Shown here piece after piece: positions 34,509-43,085 of a stretch of 48,197 nt of DNA. Position 1 is the first letter of the stretch. Each line of letters begins with the position of its first letter. The notes beneath the pieces are model-generated. The model saw only the letters and a list, made by a program, of their open reading frames with translations. It searched no databases and was not told the origin of the DNA. Source of the DNA: Thiotrichaceae bacterium. GTDB lineage: Bacteria; Pseudomonadota; Gammaproteobacteria; Beggiatoales; Beggiatoaceae. The position numbers and the translations under genes were made by a program. The stretch lies in contig JADGDF010000011.1 of NCBI GenBank assembly GCA_016745055.1, forward strand, positions 1 to 48,197. The letters run 5' to 3'.

Positions 34509-35627
34509 TTGTATTTTGAAATAACACGTAAAGAATTAACTAATCCCCTAAAAGCGGTCGTTTCTACCATTGAATCCAAACAAACTTTGCCTATTTTAGC
34601 CAATGTGTTAGTGGAAGTTGAAAATAACACTTTAAGACTCACAGGTACGGACGCTGAGGTCGAAATTAATTGTACTGTTCCTTTGGAAGCTTCTATTGGT
34701 TCAGATAATGATGGTGCAATTACGGTACCTGCCAAGAAATTTTTTGATATTGTGCGTGCTTTACCTGATGGAGCACATATCCAGTTTAATCAAGAAGATG
34801 AAAATCGGGTAGTGATTAAATCAGGCAAAAGCCGTTTCAGTTTATCTTGTTTACCGGCTGAAGATTACCCTTCTAGTCCTGAAATTAACTCAACGCTATC
34901 TTTTAATTTAATGCATCGTGCGCTAAAAGACTTGCTTGCACAAACGCAATACGCAATGGCGACTAATGACGTACGTTATTATTTGAATGGCGTATGTTTT
35001 GATTTTCTGGAAGATAAGCTTGCGGTTGTCGCCACCGATGGCCATCGTTTAGCTTTGGCAACTGAAGCTTTTGATTTGGCAGGCAAAGAAACGATGCAAG
35101 TCATTGTGCCACGTAAAGCCATTATTGAATTATCTAGGATGTTAGAAAATTCAGATGATTCTCTCGAAATTTCTATGGATGCAAACCATATCAAAATCGT
35201 CTTATCAGACCGATTAACGCTAGCCTCAAAACTAATTGATGGTAGTTTTCCTGACTACTGGGGTGTGCTACCTGTCAATCCAAACAGAATTGTCACAACA
35301 CAAACTGGTGAACTCAAGCAAGCATTAACCCGAACCAGCATTTTAAGTAATGAAAAATTTAAGGGCATTCGATTTGCGTTATCCCTCAATAATATGGTGA
35401 TTACTTCTCGTAACCCTGAGCAGGAAGAAGCAGAAGAAAATTTAATGGTGGAATACAATGGTGAAGAAATGGAAATTGGTTTCAATGTCACCTACTTACT
35501 AGATGCTTTGTCAGTCATGACAACCAAAGAGGTCACTTTACATTTTATTGATACTAATTCAAGCTTATTAATTACTCCAAAAGATTTAGAAGACGTGAAG
35601 ATGGTGATTATGCCAATGCGACTTTAA
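34509..35627 (+). CDS. dnaN: DNA polymerase III beta subunit (sliding clamp) DnaN
   Basis: The ring-shaped processivity clamp for replication and repair. About 372 residues with three clamp domains: NPLKAVVSTIESKQTLPILA, then FSLSCLPAEDYPS, YYLNGVCFDF, VVATDGHRLALA, PRKAIIELSRML, and the end LITPKDLEDVKMVIMPMRL. The start is probably TTG 34509 (read as MYFEITRKELTNPL): AGGAGA lies seven bases upstream and the length then agrees with E. coli DnaN. In-frame ATGs at 34494 and 34503 lie on or too close to that site. dnaA, recF and gyrB are not neighbours here. Confidence 0.95.
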   Translation: MYFEITRKELTNPLKAVVSTIESKQTLPILANVLVEVENNTLRLTGTDAEVEINCTVPLEASIGSDNDGAITVPAKKFFDIVRALPDGAHIQFNQEDENRVVIKSGKSRFSLSCLPAEDYPSSPEINSTLSFNLMHRALKDLLAQTQYAMATNDVRYYLNGVCFDFLEDKLAVVATDGHRLALATEAFDLAGKETMQVIVPRKAIIELSRMLENSDDSLEISMDANHIKIVLSDRLTLASKLIDGSFPDYWGVLPVNPNRIVTTQTGELKQALTRTSILSNEKFKGIRFALSLNNMVITSRNPEQEEAEENLMVEYNGEEMEIGFNVTYLLDALSVMTTKEVTLHFIDTNSSLLITPKDLEDVKMVIMPMRL

Positions 35628-35648
35628 GTTCTGTCACGCCAGCGTCGT

Positions 35649-35697
35649 AGGAGTGCAAAATTTATTTTGCGAAGGGTAGGGTAAATCTTGCACTCTT
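35649..35697. repeat. Gene-end palindrome, copy R4
   Basis: AGGAGTGCAAAATTTATTTT, then GCGAAGGGTAGGGTAAA and TCTTGCACTCTT, starting 21 bp after the dnaN stop. The outer arms AGGAGTGCAA/TTGCACTCTT pair almost fully. Confidence 0.65.
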
Positions 35698-35724
35698 TAA
35701 GCTATATTATGATAGATAAGCGCG

Positions 35725-35904
35725 ATGCCACAACGGATGCTGAAATTAGTGGTTGCAATTTTTGGGTTTAGAGTCGTTTTATTTATGTGTTATACCATAT
35801 ACAAACTTTGGAAAATTAATCCAGCACTAACTAATTTTTTTATGTTTATTGCTGTTGTAATATCTGTAAATCATTTCCTCCAAGAGGAGCTTGACCGATG
35901 GTAG
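35725..35904 (+). CDS. Possible 59-residue membrane protein
   Basis: An open frame from ATG 35725 (or ATG 35737) encodes two hydrophobic helices (LKLVVAIFGFRVVLFMCY and FFMFIAVVISVNHFL) joined by KLWKINPALTN, ending QEELDRW. The charge and helix pattern looks protein-like, but the ribosome-binding site is weak and no family is recognised. Lies between dnaN and the convergent VOC gene. Confidence 0.4.
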   Translation: MPQRMLKLVVAIFGFRVVLFMCYTIYKLWKINPALTNFFMFIAVVISVNHFLQEELDRW

Positions 35905-35920
35905 CTTGATTAGGATATGT

Positions 35921-36325
35921 TTATGCAATCTTGTGTTTTTGTAGCAATTCTTTTTGGTTGTTTAACGAATGACCAATAATAAGCATATTGCCATTATTAT
36001 CCCTGACACGAAAATCCTTATTTCCATAGTCTCTATCAGCAAAATCGCCTACAAATTCAATACAGTTAGACTTTAATTCACTATAAATATTATCCGCATT
36101 TCCTACATGAATTAAGCATACACCATTACCTGCATATTCTTTACGACCTTCGCCAAACTCAATAATAACATTATCACGTCTAACTGAACCATATTTCGAA
36201 GCGTTTGTTGGATTTCCCCAAATACCCATAATTTCAAATCCAAGCTTTTTTTCATAAAGTTCAACCGTTTCCATTACACTTATTACTGGAAGTACAACGG
36301 TTGTGCTTAAGAAACTATCTTTCAT
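35921..36325 (-). CDS. VOC (glyoxalase/bleomycin-resistance) superfamily protein
   Basis: A 134-residue protein with the paired beta-alpha-beta-beta-beta modules of the vicinal oxygen chelate fold: LPVISVMETVELYEKKLGFE in the first half, VCLIHVGNADNIYSELKSN and RDYGNKDFRVRDNNGNMLII in the second. It most resembles bleomycin-resistance or glyoxalase-like members, but metal ligands are not certain and the substrate is unknown. A strong AAGGAGG is seven bases before the ATG. It lies downstream of tsaE on the same strand. Confidence 0.85.
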   Translation of the reverse strand: MKDSFLSTTVVLPVISVMETVELYEKKLGFEIMGIWGNPTNASKYGSVRRDNVIIEFGEGRKEYAGNGVCLIHVGNADNIYSELKSNCIEFVGDFADRDYGNKDFRVRDNNGNMLIIGHSLNNQKELLQKHKIA

Positions 36326-36388
36326 TATAAAACCTCCTTTATTTTATGGATGTATACCCAAATAGACATCAAATTTCTAAGTATGATT

Positions 36389-36796
36389 TCAACGAATGAA
36401 TTGGACAATCCTTCCTTTGACATGATAAGTAAGCGAGATTGTCATATCTGGTTTTGGAAAAATACCTTTTCCTTTTTCTGGCCATTCAACCAGGCAAATA
36501 GCAGTTTGCGCAAGGTAATCACGTATACCCAAATACTCTAGTTCTTCCGGATCACCCAAACGATAAAGGTCAAAATGATATACCTTATGTTTGGGTAAAT
36601 CGTAAGGTTCAACTAACGTATATGTTGGACTTTTTACATGACCAATGTGGCCTAATGCATTGAGAAAGCCATTGACCAAAGTTGTTTTGCCCGTCCCTAA
36701 TTCACCCTGTAAATAGATGACTTGGTTCGGTGGACATTGAACAGCGATTTCTTGGCCAAAGGCTTGCATTAATTCGGCACTGGTAATGAGGGTCAT
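36389..36796 (-). CDS. tsaE: tRNA threonylcarbamoyladenosine biosynthesis ATPase TsaE
   Basis: Needed with TsaB, TsaD and TsaC for the t6A modification of ANN-decoding tRNAs. The 135-residue protein has Walker [15 protein letters not shown], the [11 protein letters not shown] segment, [20 protein letters not shown] and the [10 protein letters not shown] block. ATG 36796 overlaps the nnr stop as ATGA; a TTG two codons earlier is possible. Third gene of the orn-nnr-tsaE series. The usual next gene amiB is missing here. Confidence 0.95.
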   Translation of the reverse strand: MTLITSAELMQAFGQEIAVQCPPNQVIYLQGELGTGKTTLVNGFLNALGHIGHVKSPTYTLVEPYDLPKHKVYHFDLYRLGDPEELEYLGIRDYLAQTAICLVEWPEKGKGIFPKPDMTISLTYHVKGRIVQFIR

Positions 36797-38307
36797 GAGC
36801 AATCCAAATGAATTAGTTCTGCGTTGGCATAATAACGTAGCCAGGGCAGTAAATCACTGGGTAATAAACCGCGTTCCCCGTCTAGTGCTGCGCGATCACC
36901 TGCTTTACCATGTAAACAAACGCCTAATTGTGTGGCTTCCAGCAGCGAAAAACCTTGTGCTAATAATCCAACAATGATGCCAGTAAGCACATCTCCCATG
37001 CCACCACAGGCCATACCTGGATTACCAGAGGTGCAGACGCTGATTTCTCCCTTGTCACTAGCAATCAAAGAACCTGCACCTTTTAGAACAGTAACACCTC
37101 CAAAACGTACCTGCAGGGCTTGCACTGCTGCAAATCGATTTTTTTGCACTTCCTTCACTGAAATACCTAATAATCTGGCCGCTTCACCTGGGTGGGGTGT
37201 CATAACACTTTTAGGTAAACGAAAAGGTAGTAATGCAAGTAAATTTAGCGCATCTGCGTCTAACACTACTGGTTTTTGTAATTCTTTAATCGTGTCCAAC
37301 ATTGAACGTGCCCAAATAGATTGACCCAAACCAGGGCCAATGGCAACAACATTGACTTTTGCTAACAAGGGTTTTAATTCTTCAGGTGTTTCAACACCAT
37401 GAGTCATAATTTCAGGACGATTTAAATTTACAAACAAAGCATGAGATTTTCGGGTGGCTAAACTGACCTTGCCTGCACCAACACGACTTGCTGCTTCTGC
37501 AGCTAATCTTGCTGCCCCAGTCATGCCCGCCTCTCCACCAATCACTAATACATGTCCAAATGCACCTTTATGGGCACTACGAGCACGTCTTGGCAATATT
37601 TTTCTTACCTGATCTGCATCCAAACGACATACATTACTTTTCATTTGTTTGTAAACCAGTGGAGGAACTTTTAAATCATCAAAGTAAATTTTACCGCAAT
37701 AGTCAGGACCTTCTCCAGTAAACATCCCTTGTTTTAAGCCAATAAAGCTGATGGTTGCTTTTGCATGAATAGCCGCCCCTAATACATTCCCTGTGTCACT
37801 ATGCAATCCTGAGGGAATATCCATTGAAAGCACAGGACATGGACAACGATTCACCGACTCAATGACTTGTCGCCATTGCCCCATGACTTCGCGATCTAAC
37901 CCCGTTCCCAGTAATGCATCAACAATGACATCAACAATACTAAGTTTTTGCTCAGCAAAAACTTGCACCAGTAAACCCACTTCTGTCATTGCTTCGTAAA
38001 CTGTGTGTGTATCGCCTTTTAAGTGACTAGGGTCTCCTAGTTGTAAAACAGTGACATCATATCCCGCTAAATAGGCTAAACGCGCAATTACATAGCCATC
38101 CCCACCATTATTGCCAATACCACATAACACAATAATGCGACGTGCCTTTGGCCATATAGTTTGCAATAAACCAAAAGCGGCAGTTCCAGCACGTTCCATT
38201 AGACAGACACCAGGAATCCCCATGTCCTCAATGGCAATCCTGTCTAATTCTCTCACCTGGTTGGCATGATACAATGAAAGTGGTAAATGTTCCTTATCCA
38301 TATCCAT
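36793..38307 (-). CDS. nnr: Bifunctional NAD(P)HX epimerase / ADP-dependent dehydratase
   Basis: Repairs hydrated NADH and NADPH. The N-terminal YjeF_N epimerase domain (residues 10-220) has [36 protein letters not shown] and [12 protein letters not shown]. The C-terminal ribokinase-like dehydratase has [28 protein letters not shown] [22 protein letters not shown] and [19 protein letters not shown]. About 504 residues. ATG 38307 has AAGGAG six bases upstream; an earlier ATG at 38373 would overlap orn and adds no homologous sequence. Conserved position between orn and tsaE. Confidence 0.95.
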   Translation of the reverse strand: MDMDKEHLPLSLYHANQVRELDRIAIEDMGIPGVCLMERAGTAAFGLLQTIWPKARRIIVLCGIGNNGGDGYVIARLAYLAGYDVTVLQLGDPSHLKGDTHTVYEAMTEVGLLVQVFAEQKLSIVDVIVDALLGTGLDREVMGQWRQVIESVNRCPCPVLSMDIPSGLHSDTGNVLGAAIHAKATISFIGLKQGMFTGEGPDYCGKIYFDDLKVPPLVYKQMKSNVCRLDADQVRKILPRRARSAHKGAFGHVLVIGGEAGMTGAARLAAEAASRVGAGKVSLATRKSHALFVNLNRPEIMTHGVETPEELKPLLAKVNVVAIGPGLGQSIWARSMLDTIKELQKPVVLDADALNLLALLPFRLPKSVMTPHPGEAARLLGISVKEVQKNRFAAVQALQVRFGGVTVLKGAGSLIASDKGEISVCTSGNPGMACGGMGDVLTGIIVGLLAQGFSLLEATQLGVCLHGKAGDRAALDGERGLLPSDLLPWLRYYANAELIHLDCS

Positions 38308-38362
38308 TAAGCTCTCCTTCTTAACGTCCCTATTGATATTAAAAACATCTGAGTTGATTAAA

Positions 38363-38914
38363 CTATAGCTCAAATGTTTTTAATAAGTGGATTCGATAAT
38401 ATTTTAGCTCTTCAATAGAATCATAAATATCGTCCAAAGCACGATGTCCACTTTCTTTGACTAATTGTTCTGCGACTTGAGGATACCAGCGCTGTGCCAA
38501 AATTTTTAAGGTGCTGACATCTAAGTGGCGATAATGAAAATAGTCTTCTAAGTTAGACATTTCGTTGTACAAAAAGCGCCTATCTTGACAAATACTATTG
38601 CCACACATGGGAGAAGCTTGGTATGGTACATATTTTTTTAGAAAATCTAAAGTTAAACGTTCTGCCGTTATTGCATCTATCTTGCTTTGTCGCACACGTT
38701 CGGTTAAACCAGATTTCCCATGTTGATTGGTATTCCATTCATCCATGCCAGCTAATCTTTCATCACTTTGATGAATAGCAAACACAGGACCTTCAGCAAC
38801 AGTATTTAAGTGTATATCTGTGATTACAGTGGCAATTTCAATAATTTTATCTTTATTTGGATCAAGGCCAGTCATTTCCAGATCAATCCAAATAAGATGA
38901 TTAGCATCTTGCAT
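38363..38914 (-). CDS. orn: Oligoribonuclease Orn
   Basis: A 3'-5' exonuclease for di- to penta-ribonucleotides, including pGpG from c-di-GMP turnover. The 183 residues show all DEDDh motifs: [40 protein letters not shown], and [15 protein letters not shown] with the catalytic His. Length is standard. First gene of orn-nnr-tsaE. A GGDEF cyclase remnant in the same window fits c-di-GMP use by this organism. Confidence 0.97.
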   Translation of the reverse strand: MQDANHLIWIDLEMTGLDPNKDKIIEIATVITDIHLNTVAEGPVFAIHQSDERLAGMDEWNTNQHGKSGLTERVRQSKIDAITAERLTLDFLKKYVPYQASPMCGNSICQDRRFLYNEMSNLEDYFHYRHLDVSTLKILAQRWYPQVAEQLVKESGHRALDDIYDSIEELKYYRIHLLKTFEL

Positions 38915-38993
38915 AGGCGCCCTTTAGGTTTTAATTGAAAAACTTGAAATTAAAATACAGAAATTAGAAGCAGTTAGTAATGATGTCCAAATT

Positions 38994-39085
38994 TTATTAA
39001 CTTGGTTTGACAGGTGCTCAAAATCTTTTTAGCAAGATAAATCTTGCATTTTTTGAAGAGCTGACATGATTTATCGAAAATATAG
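38994..39085 (+). repeat. Dispersed repeat E, copy 2
   Basis: Related to 25136-25216 (shared TTTATTAACT, GTTTGACA, TTAGCAA, ACATGATTT.TCGAAAA). The middle (GTGCTCAAAATC ... ATCTTGCATTTTTTG) also resembles the gene-end palindromes. It lies in the 399-bp divergent spacer between orn and the LeuA-like gene, where no gene is seen. Confidence 0.5.
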
Positions 39086-39313
39086 TAACCTGCTTAAAAC
39101 TTTAACCTTATCTTTAATTCTCATCTGCCGTGCTCCTTTCTGCTATATAATTAATTATAGCGTAGCCACATACTTTAGTGTGAAGCCCTCTAAAATATAA
39201 TAGCCAAAAATTCAATAAATACATAATTTACTGTTTTTCTGCTTTATTCCAACTACTAACTTTTGTATGCTATACGAATATATTGAAGATGCTGCCGTTT
39301 AAAATTAAGGAAT

Positions 39314-40873
39314 ATGGCTTTGAAATATCCCAAAGAACGTACGTTGGAAATCATGGACACCACACTGAGAGATGGTGAGCAAATGCAACATGTCTCTTAC
39401 TCGTTGGAGGAAAAGCTCACGCTTTCTAAAATTTTGTTAACGGAAGTCAAAATTGACCGTTTAGAAATTACCTCAGCTAAAGTGTCAGAAGGAGAAAAGC
39501 AATCAGTTATAAAAATTGTTAACTGGGCAAAAGAATTCAATTTAGTCGAACATTTAGAAATTCTCGGCTTTGTTGATGGCCAACAATCAGTAGACTGGGC
39601 AGTCTCCACGGGCATTAAAACAATTAACTTATTAACCAAAGGTTCTTATAAACATTGTACTGAGCAGTTACGCAAAACACCTGAGCAACACCTTAAAGAA
39701 ATTACGTATACTATTCAATACGCGATAGATAAAAATATTTCGATTAATGTCTACCTAGAAGATTTTTCCAATGGCATCAAAGATTCACCAGATTACGTCC
39801 ATCAAATGATTGACAGTTTGCGTAACCTACCCGTTAAACGTCTCATGCTGCCAGATACCTTAGGTATTCTGGAACCATTTGAGACTTATGAGTATTTATC
39901 ACAACTGTTATCACAATATTCTGACGTGCACTTTGATTTTCATTCACATAATGATTATGGTTTAGGGACAGCTAATGCGCTAGCGGCTGTGAGAGCTGGT
40001 ATTCAGGGTATTCATGCCACAATCAATGGTATGGGTGAACGTGCAGGAAATGCACCTTTGGATGAAGTGGTGATTGCAGCCAAAGATTTTCTGAATGTTA
40101 AAGTCAATATTAATGAAAGAAAATTGTATCTCGCCTCACAATACGTTGAAACTTTTTCTAGTCAACGAATGGCTAATAATAAACCCATTTATGGCAAAAA
40201 CGTATTTACTCAAACAGCAGGTATTCATGCTGATGGCGATAAAAAAGGTAATTTATATGGTAACCGATTAGCCCCTGAACGTTTTGGTCGTAAAAAACGC
40301 TATGCTTTGGGGAAACTATCAGGTCGGGCTAATTTGGAAATGAGCCTCAAAGAACTAGATATTGAACTTACTGAGGAACAAAAACAAATTCTATTACAAA
40401 AAATTATTGAATTAGGCGATAAAAAAGAATTTGTAACTCCTGAAGATTTACCTTATTTAATTAGCGATATGTTTGAAACACTCAAAACAATTCCTTTTGA
40501 ATTAGTTAGCTACTCCATTAATACTTCTTACCAATTGCGTCCTGTTGCTACTATCAAATGTACCTACTATGACAAAGTCATGGAAGCTTATGCGCAAGGA
40601 GATGGGGGATATAATGCCTTTATGAATGCGTTAAGACGGGTGTTACAAGCCTTTAAATTACCCATTCCCCAATTAGTAGACTATGCAGTTACAATTCCGC
40701 CTGGTGGCAAAACGGATGCTTTAGTACAGGCTGCCATTTCTTGGAAAATTAAACAGAGAAACGGGGAAACCGTCACTGTCACAACCCGAGGTGTGAGTTC
40801 AGATCAAAATCTAGCTGCCATTGAATCTACCATTAAGATCATTAATATGATAATTTCTCAACAAAACCACTAG
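39314..40873 (+). CDS. 2-isopropylmalate / (R)-citramalate synthase family protein
   Basis: Condenses acetyl-CoA with a 2-oxo acid, leading to leucine or, by the citramalate route, isoleucine. The 519 residues start with the catalytic TTLRDGEQMQ, include HFDFHSHNDYGLGTANALAA (metal-binding HxH) and GMGERAGNAPLDEVV, and end with an intact LeuA allosteric dimer domain (from about 400, with QGDGGYNAFMNALRRVL). The sequence departs from typical LeuA, so specificity is left open. AAGGA is only two bases before ATG 39314 but eight before an in-frame TTG at 39320, so the true start could be the TTG. No leuB, leuC or leuD nearby. Confidence 0.85.
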   Translation: MALKYPKERTLEIMDTTLRDGEQMQHVSYSLEEKLTLSKILLTEVKIDRLEITSAKVSEGEKQSVIKIVNWAKEFNLVEHLEILGFVDGQQSVDWAVSTGIKTINLLTKGSYKHCTEQLRKTPEQHLKEITYTIQYAIDKNISINVYLEDFSNGIKDSPDYVHQMIDSLRNLPVKRLMLPDTLGILEPFETYEYLSQLLSQYSDVHFDFHSHNDYGLGTANALAAVRAGIQGIHATINGMGERAGNAPLDEVVIAAKDFLNVKVNINERKLYLASQYVETFSSQRMANNKPIYGKNVFTQTAGIHADGDKKGNLYGNRLAPERFGRKKRYALGKLSGRANLEMSLKELDIELTEEQKQILLQKIIELGDKKEFVTPEDLPYLISDMFETLKTIPFELVSYSINTSYQLRPVATIKCTYYDKVMEAYAQGDGGYNAFMNALRRVLQAFKLPIPQLVDYAVTIPPGGKTDALVQAAISWKIKQRNGETVTVTTRGVSSDQNLAAIESTIKIINMIISQQNH

Positions 40874-40932
40874 TGAAATTCCTTAAGTAAGCACATATAA
40901 TAGAGTAAGATAAACTGCTTTGGATTCACGTC

Positions 40933-41894
40933 ATGGAAGAGCTGATTAAACAAGTACTTGATACGCTAGCCGGTTTGGGTGAAAGTGAACGAGTGGTTTT
41001 ATTTCAGTTAGAAAAGCCGTTAGTTGCCACAATTGCGGGTGGGTTTGTGAATGGTCATTTTATGTTGCCAGGCAAAAAAATTTCCCTTAAAAATACACCA
41101 CTAGAGGAAGTGGTCAATACCTGCAAGCCTAATACTTATCCTGGTAAATTATTAAATAATACATTTCTTTCCCTACCTATGAATCAACAAGAGCTGATTT
41201 TGATTGTCTTTGCTTACCTTTAATTGGTGAAAACAACGTATTAGGCGTCGTTGTATTATCGCAGGCTGTTGGTATTTCTGCACCAGATTATCGCATACAA
41301 ACATTAAGTATGTTGCAAACTTTAATTACATCAGCAATAGAAAAAGCACATTTATTTGAACTTGCCACGACTGACAGTTTAACTGGATTATATCTGCGAC
41401 GTTATTTTGAGGTGCGTTTACAAGAAGAAATGGTACGCGTTCGACGCTATGGTCGATTTTTATCTTTGCTAATGCTAGATATTGATTTTTTCAAGCGAAT
41501 TAATGATACTTATGGGCATCAACAAGGTGACAAAGTATTACAAGGTCTTGCCTCTATTTTAACCACCTCAATTCGACGTGATATTGATTTATCCTGTCGT
41601 TATGGTGGAGAAGAATTTATACTTTTGTTACCAGATACAGAGATTGACGGGGCCTATGTATTAGCTGAACGTATTCGTAAACGTTGTGCTCAAACCTATT
41701 TTCAAACTTTAAAAGGTAAACCACTGAGCATTACTGTCAGCATTGGTATTATAGAAATGAGCAAAACCACTGATGTTTCCAAAGATGAGCTACTTAGACG
41801 AGTAGACAACACTTTATATGTTGCCAAACAATCAGGACGTAACTGTACAGTGAAGTATGAGAAAAATACAAGCAATCATTCTCTGACTTACTAA
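40933..41894 (+). pseudogene. GAF-GGDEF diguanylate cyclase with frameshift
   Basis: The frame from ATG 40933 encodes the first part of a GAF-like domain (GLGESERVVLFQLEKPLVAT ... FLSLPMNQQ) and stops at 41223. From about 41187 the neighbouring frame continues the same domain without its own start (ADFDCLCLPLIGENNVLGVV, then SAPDYRIQTLSMLQTLI). It runs into a complete GGDEF domain: DSLTGLYLRRYFE, DIDFFKRINDTYGHQQGD, RYGGEEFILLLPDTE and VSIGI. The inhibitory RxxD site (RDID) lies five residues before GGEEF. So one indel near 41185-41195 splits a single gene of about 320 codons. The GGDEF half could still be made from ATG 41310. A sequencing error is the alternative. Confidence 0.82.
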
Positions 41895-41953
41895 AACAGG
41901 TTTATGATTTGATTTAAAGACGTGTGACTTTTAGATTAGATATGAATTTAAGA

Positions 41954-42029
41954 TGGCGTCCCCAAGGGGAGTCGAACCCCTGTTACCGCCGTGAAAGGGC
42001 GATGTCCTAGGCCACTAGACGATGGGGAC
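41954..42029 (-). tRNA. tRNA-Glu (UUC)
   Basis: On the minus strand a full cloverleaf begins GTCCCCATCGTCTAGTGG and ends with acceptor GGGGAC plus GCCA. The anticodon loop CTTTCAC gives UUC, and the T-arm has GGTTCGACT. The 3' CCA is encoded. Confidence 0.95.
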
Positions 42030-42046
42030 TAAGAAAATTCCTACTT

Positions 42047-42119
<73 letters not shown>

Positions 42120-42165
42120 TTTAACCTTTAAGTTAAAGGTTGATGCGAACACCATCAAGCTGCAC

Positions 42166-42193
42166 ATTATACTGATAGTTTTAAATTTGTCAA
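42166..42193 (-). promoter_or_regulatory. Strong sigma70 promoter of the tRNA-Ala/tRNA-Glu unit
   Basis: On the minus strand TTGACA (42193-42188) and TATAAT (42171-42166), both consensus, are separated by 16 bp. They lie about 47 bp upstream of the tRNA-Ala 5' end. A small palindrome AACCTTTA-ACT-TAAAGGTT follows just before the tRNA. Confidence 0.75.
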
Positions 42194-42463
42194 CAAGGTA
42201 AACTAAATGAATTTAGGGCGATTGCACCAAAAATGTAGATAAAACGATGGTTTTATATATTAGGCGCTATTGACATTTGAAGGAGAGTGAAGCTATTTTT
42301 CTAACTTTCTAAGCGTAGTCTTAAATTTTAGATTTGGATATTACCAATCTAAAACATAATGCCTTATAATTAATGTACTTCAATTAGTCACAAATATATT
42401 GTGATTATCTAAAGGGTAATCTTCGCCCATTTTTAAATGGCTTAACTAACTACATTCCATCAG

Positions 42464-42564
42464 AGGAACAGGAACTAAATAAAATCTATAACAAGACCTG
42501 GCAGGTTTTGAAAACCTGCCAGGTCTGATTGAAAATTTGTGGAAGTTATTTAATTCTTATTCCA
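42464..42564 (+). repeat. Palindromic element PE, copy B
   Basis: Starts AGGAACAGGAACTAAATAAA and ends GTTATTTAATTCTTATTCCA. The core (42494-42526) is a perfect palindrome: AGACCTGGCAGGTTTT, one G, then the exact complement arm. It lies 38 bp before the Mo-hydroxylase operon. The rest of the 42120-42602 spacer holds only the tRNA promoter. Confidence 0.85.
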
Positions 42565-42602
42565 GAGGAAGGTAGTTGCATCAAAATTTAGGAGAGCCTT
42601 AA

Positions 42603-43085
42603 ATGATCACACTGGAAATCAACGGTATTTCCCATCACTTGGATGTTGATCCAAATACGCCCTTGCTTTGGGTCATTCGTGACAGTATCGGTTTAACAGG
42701 CACAAAATATGGCTGTGGCCAAGGTTTATGTGGTGCCTGTACCGTTCATTTTAATGACCAGCCCATACGCTCTTGCGTGACGCCACTGAGTGCAGTTGCA
42801 GGAGGCACTATTACGACTATCGAAGGATTAAACAGCAAAGAAGGTCAAGCGGTTCAAGCTGCTTGGGAAAAATTGGAAGTAGCACAGTGTGGTTACTGTC
42901 AATCGGGGCAAATTATGACCGCAAGTGGTTTACTGCAAAACAATGCAACGCCTGATGATGAAACCATTACGGCTGGCATGACAGGTAATATTTGTCGTTG
43001 CGCGACCTATCATCGTGTCCATTCTGCCGTTAAAGAAGCGGCTAACACGTTGGCAGGCAAAGCTACTGTGGAGGAAACAGCATGA
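42603..43085 (+). CDS. [2Fe-2S] subunit of a xanthine-oxidase-family Mo-hydroxylase (IorA-like)
   Basis: The electron-transfer subunit, 160 residues, with a plant-type ferredoxin cluster (Cys38, 43, 46 and 58, in YGCGQGLCGACTVHF and SC) and a second four-helix cluster (Cys96, 99, 131 and 133, in QCGYCQSG and NICRCATY). The layout and size match the alpha subunit of isoquinoline 1-oxidoreductase-type enzymes, which lack a FAD subunit and pass electrons to an outside acceptor. GGAG is well placed before the ATG. The stop overlaps the start of the large subunit by four bases. Confidence 0.93.
   Translation: MITLEINGISHHLDVDPNTPLLWVIRDSIGLTGTKYGCGQGLCGACTVHFNDQPIRSCVTPLSAVAGGTITTIEGLNSKEGQAVQAAWEKLEVAQCGYCQSGQIMTASGLLQNNATPDDETITAGMTGNICRCATYHRVHSAVKEAANTLAGKATVEETA

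Noticed and set aside
36932..37999. Plus-strand open frames opposite nnr
   Set aside because: Antisense of the conserved dehydratase/epimerase; composition rich in Pro, Ser and Cys as in shadow frames.
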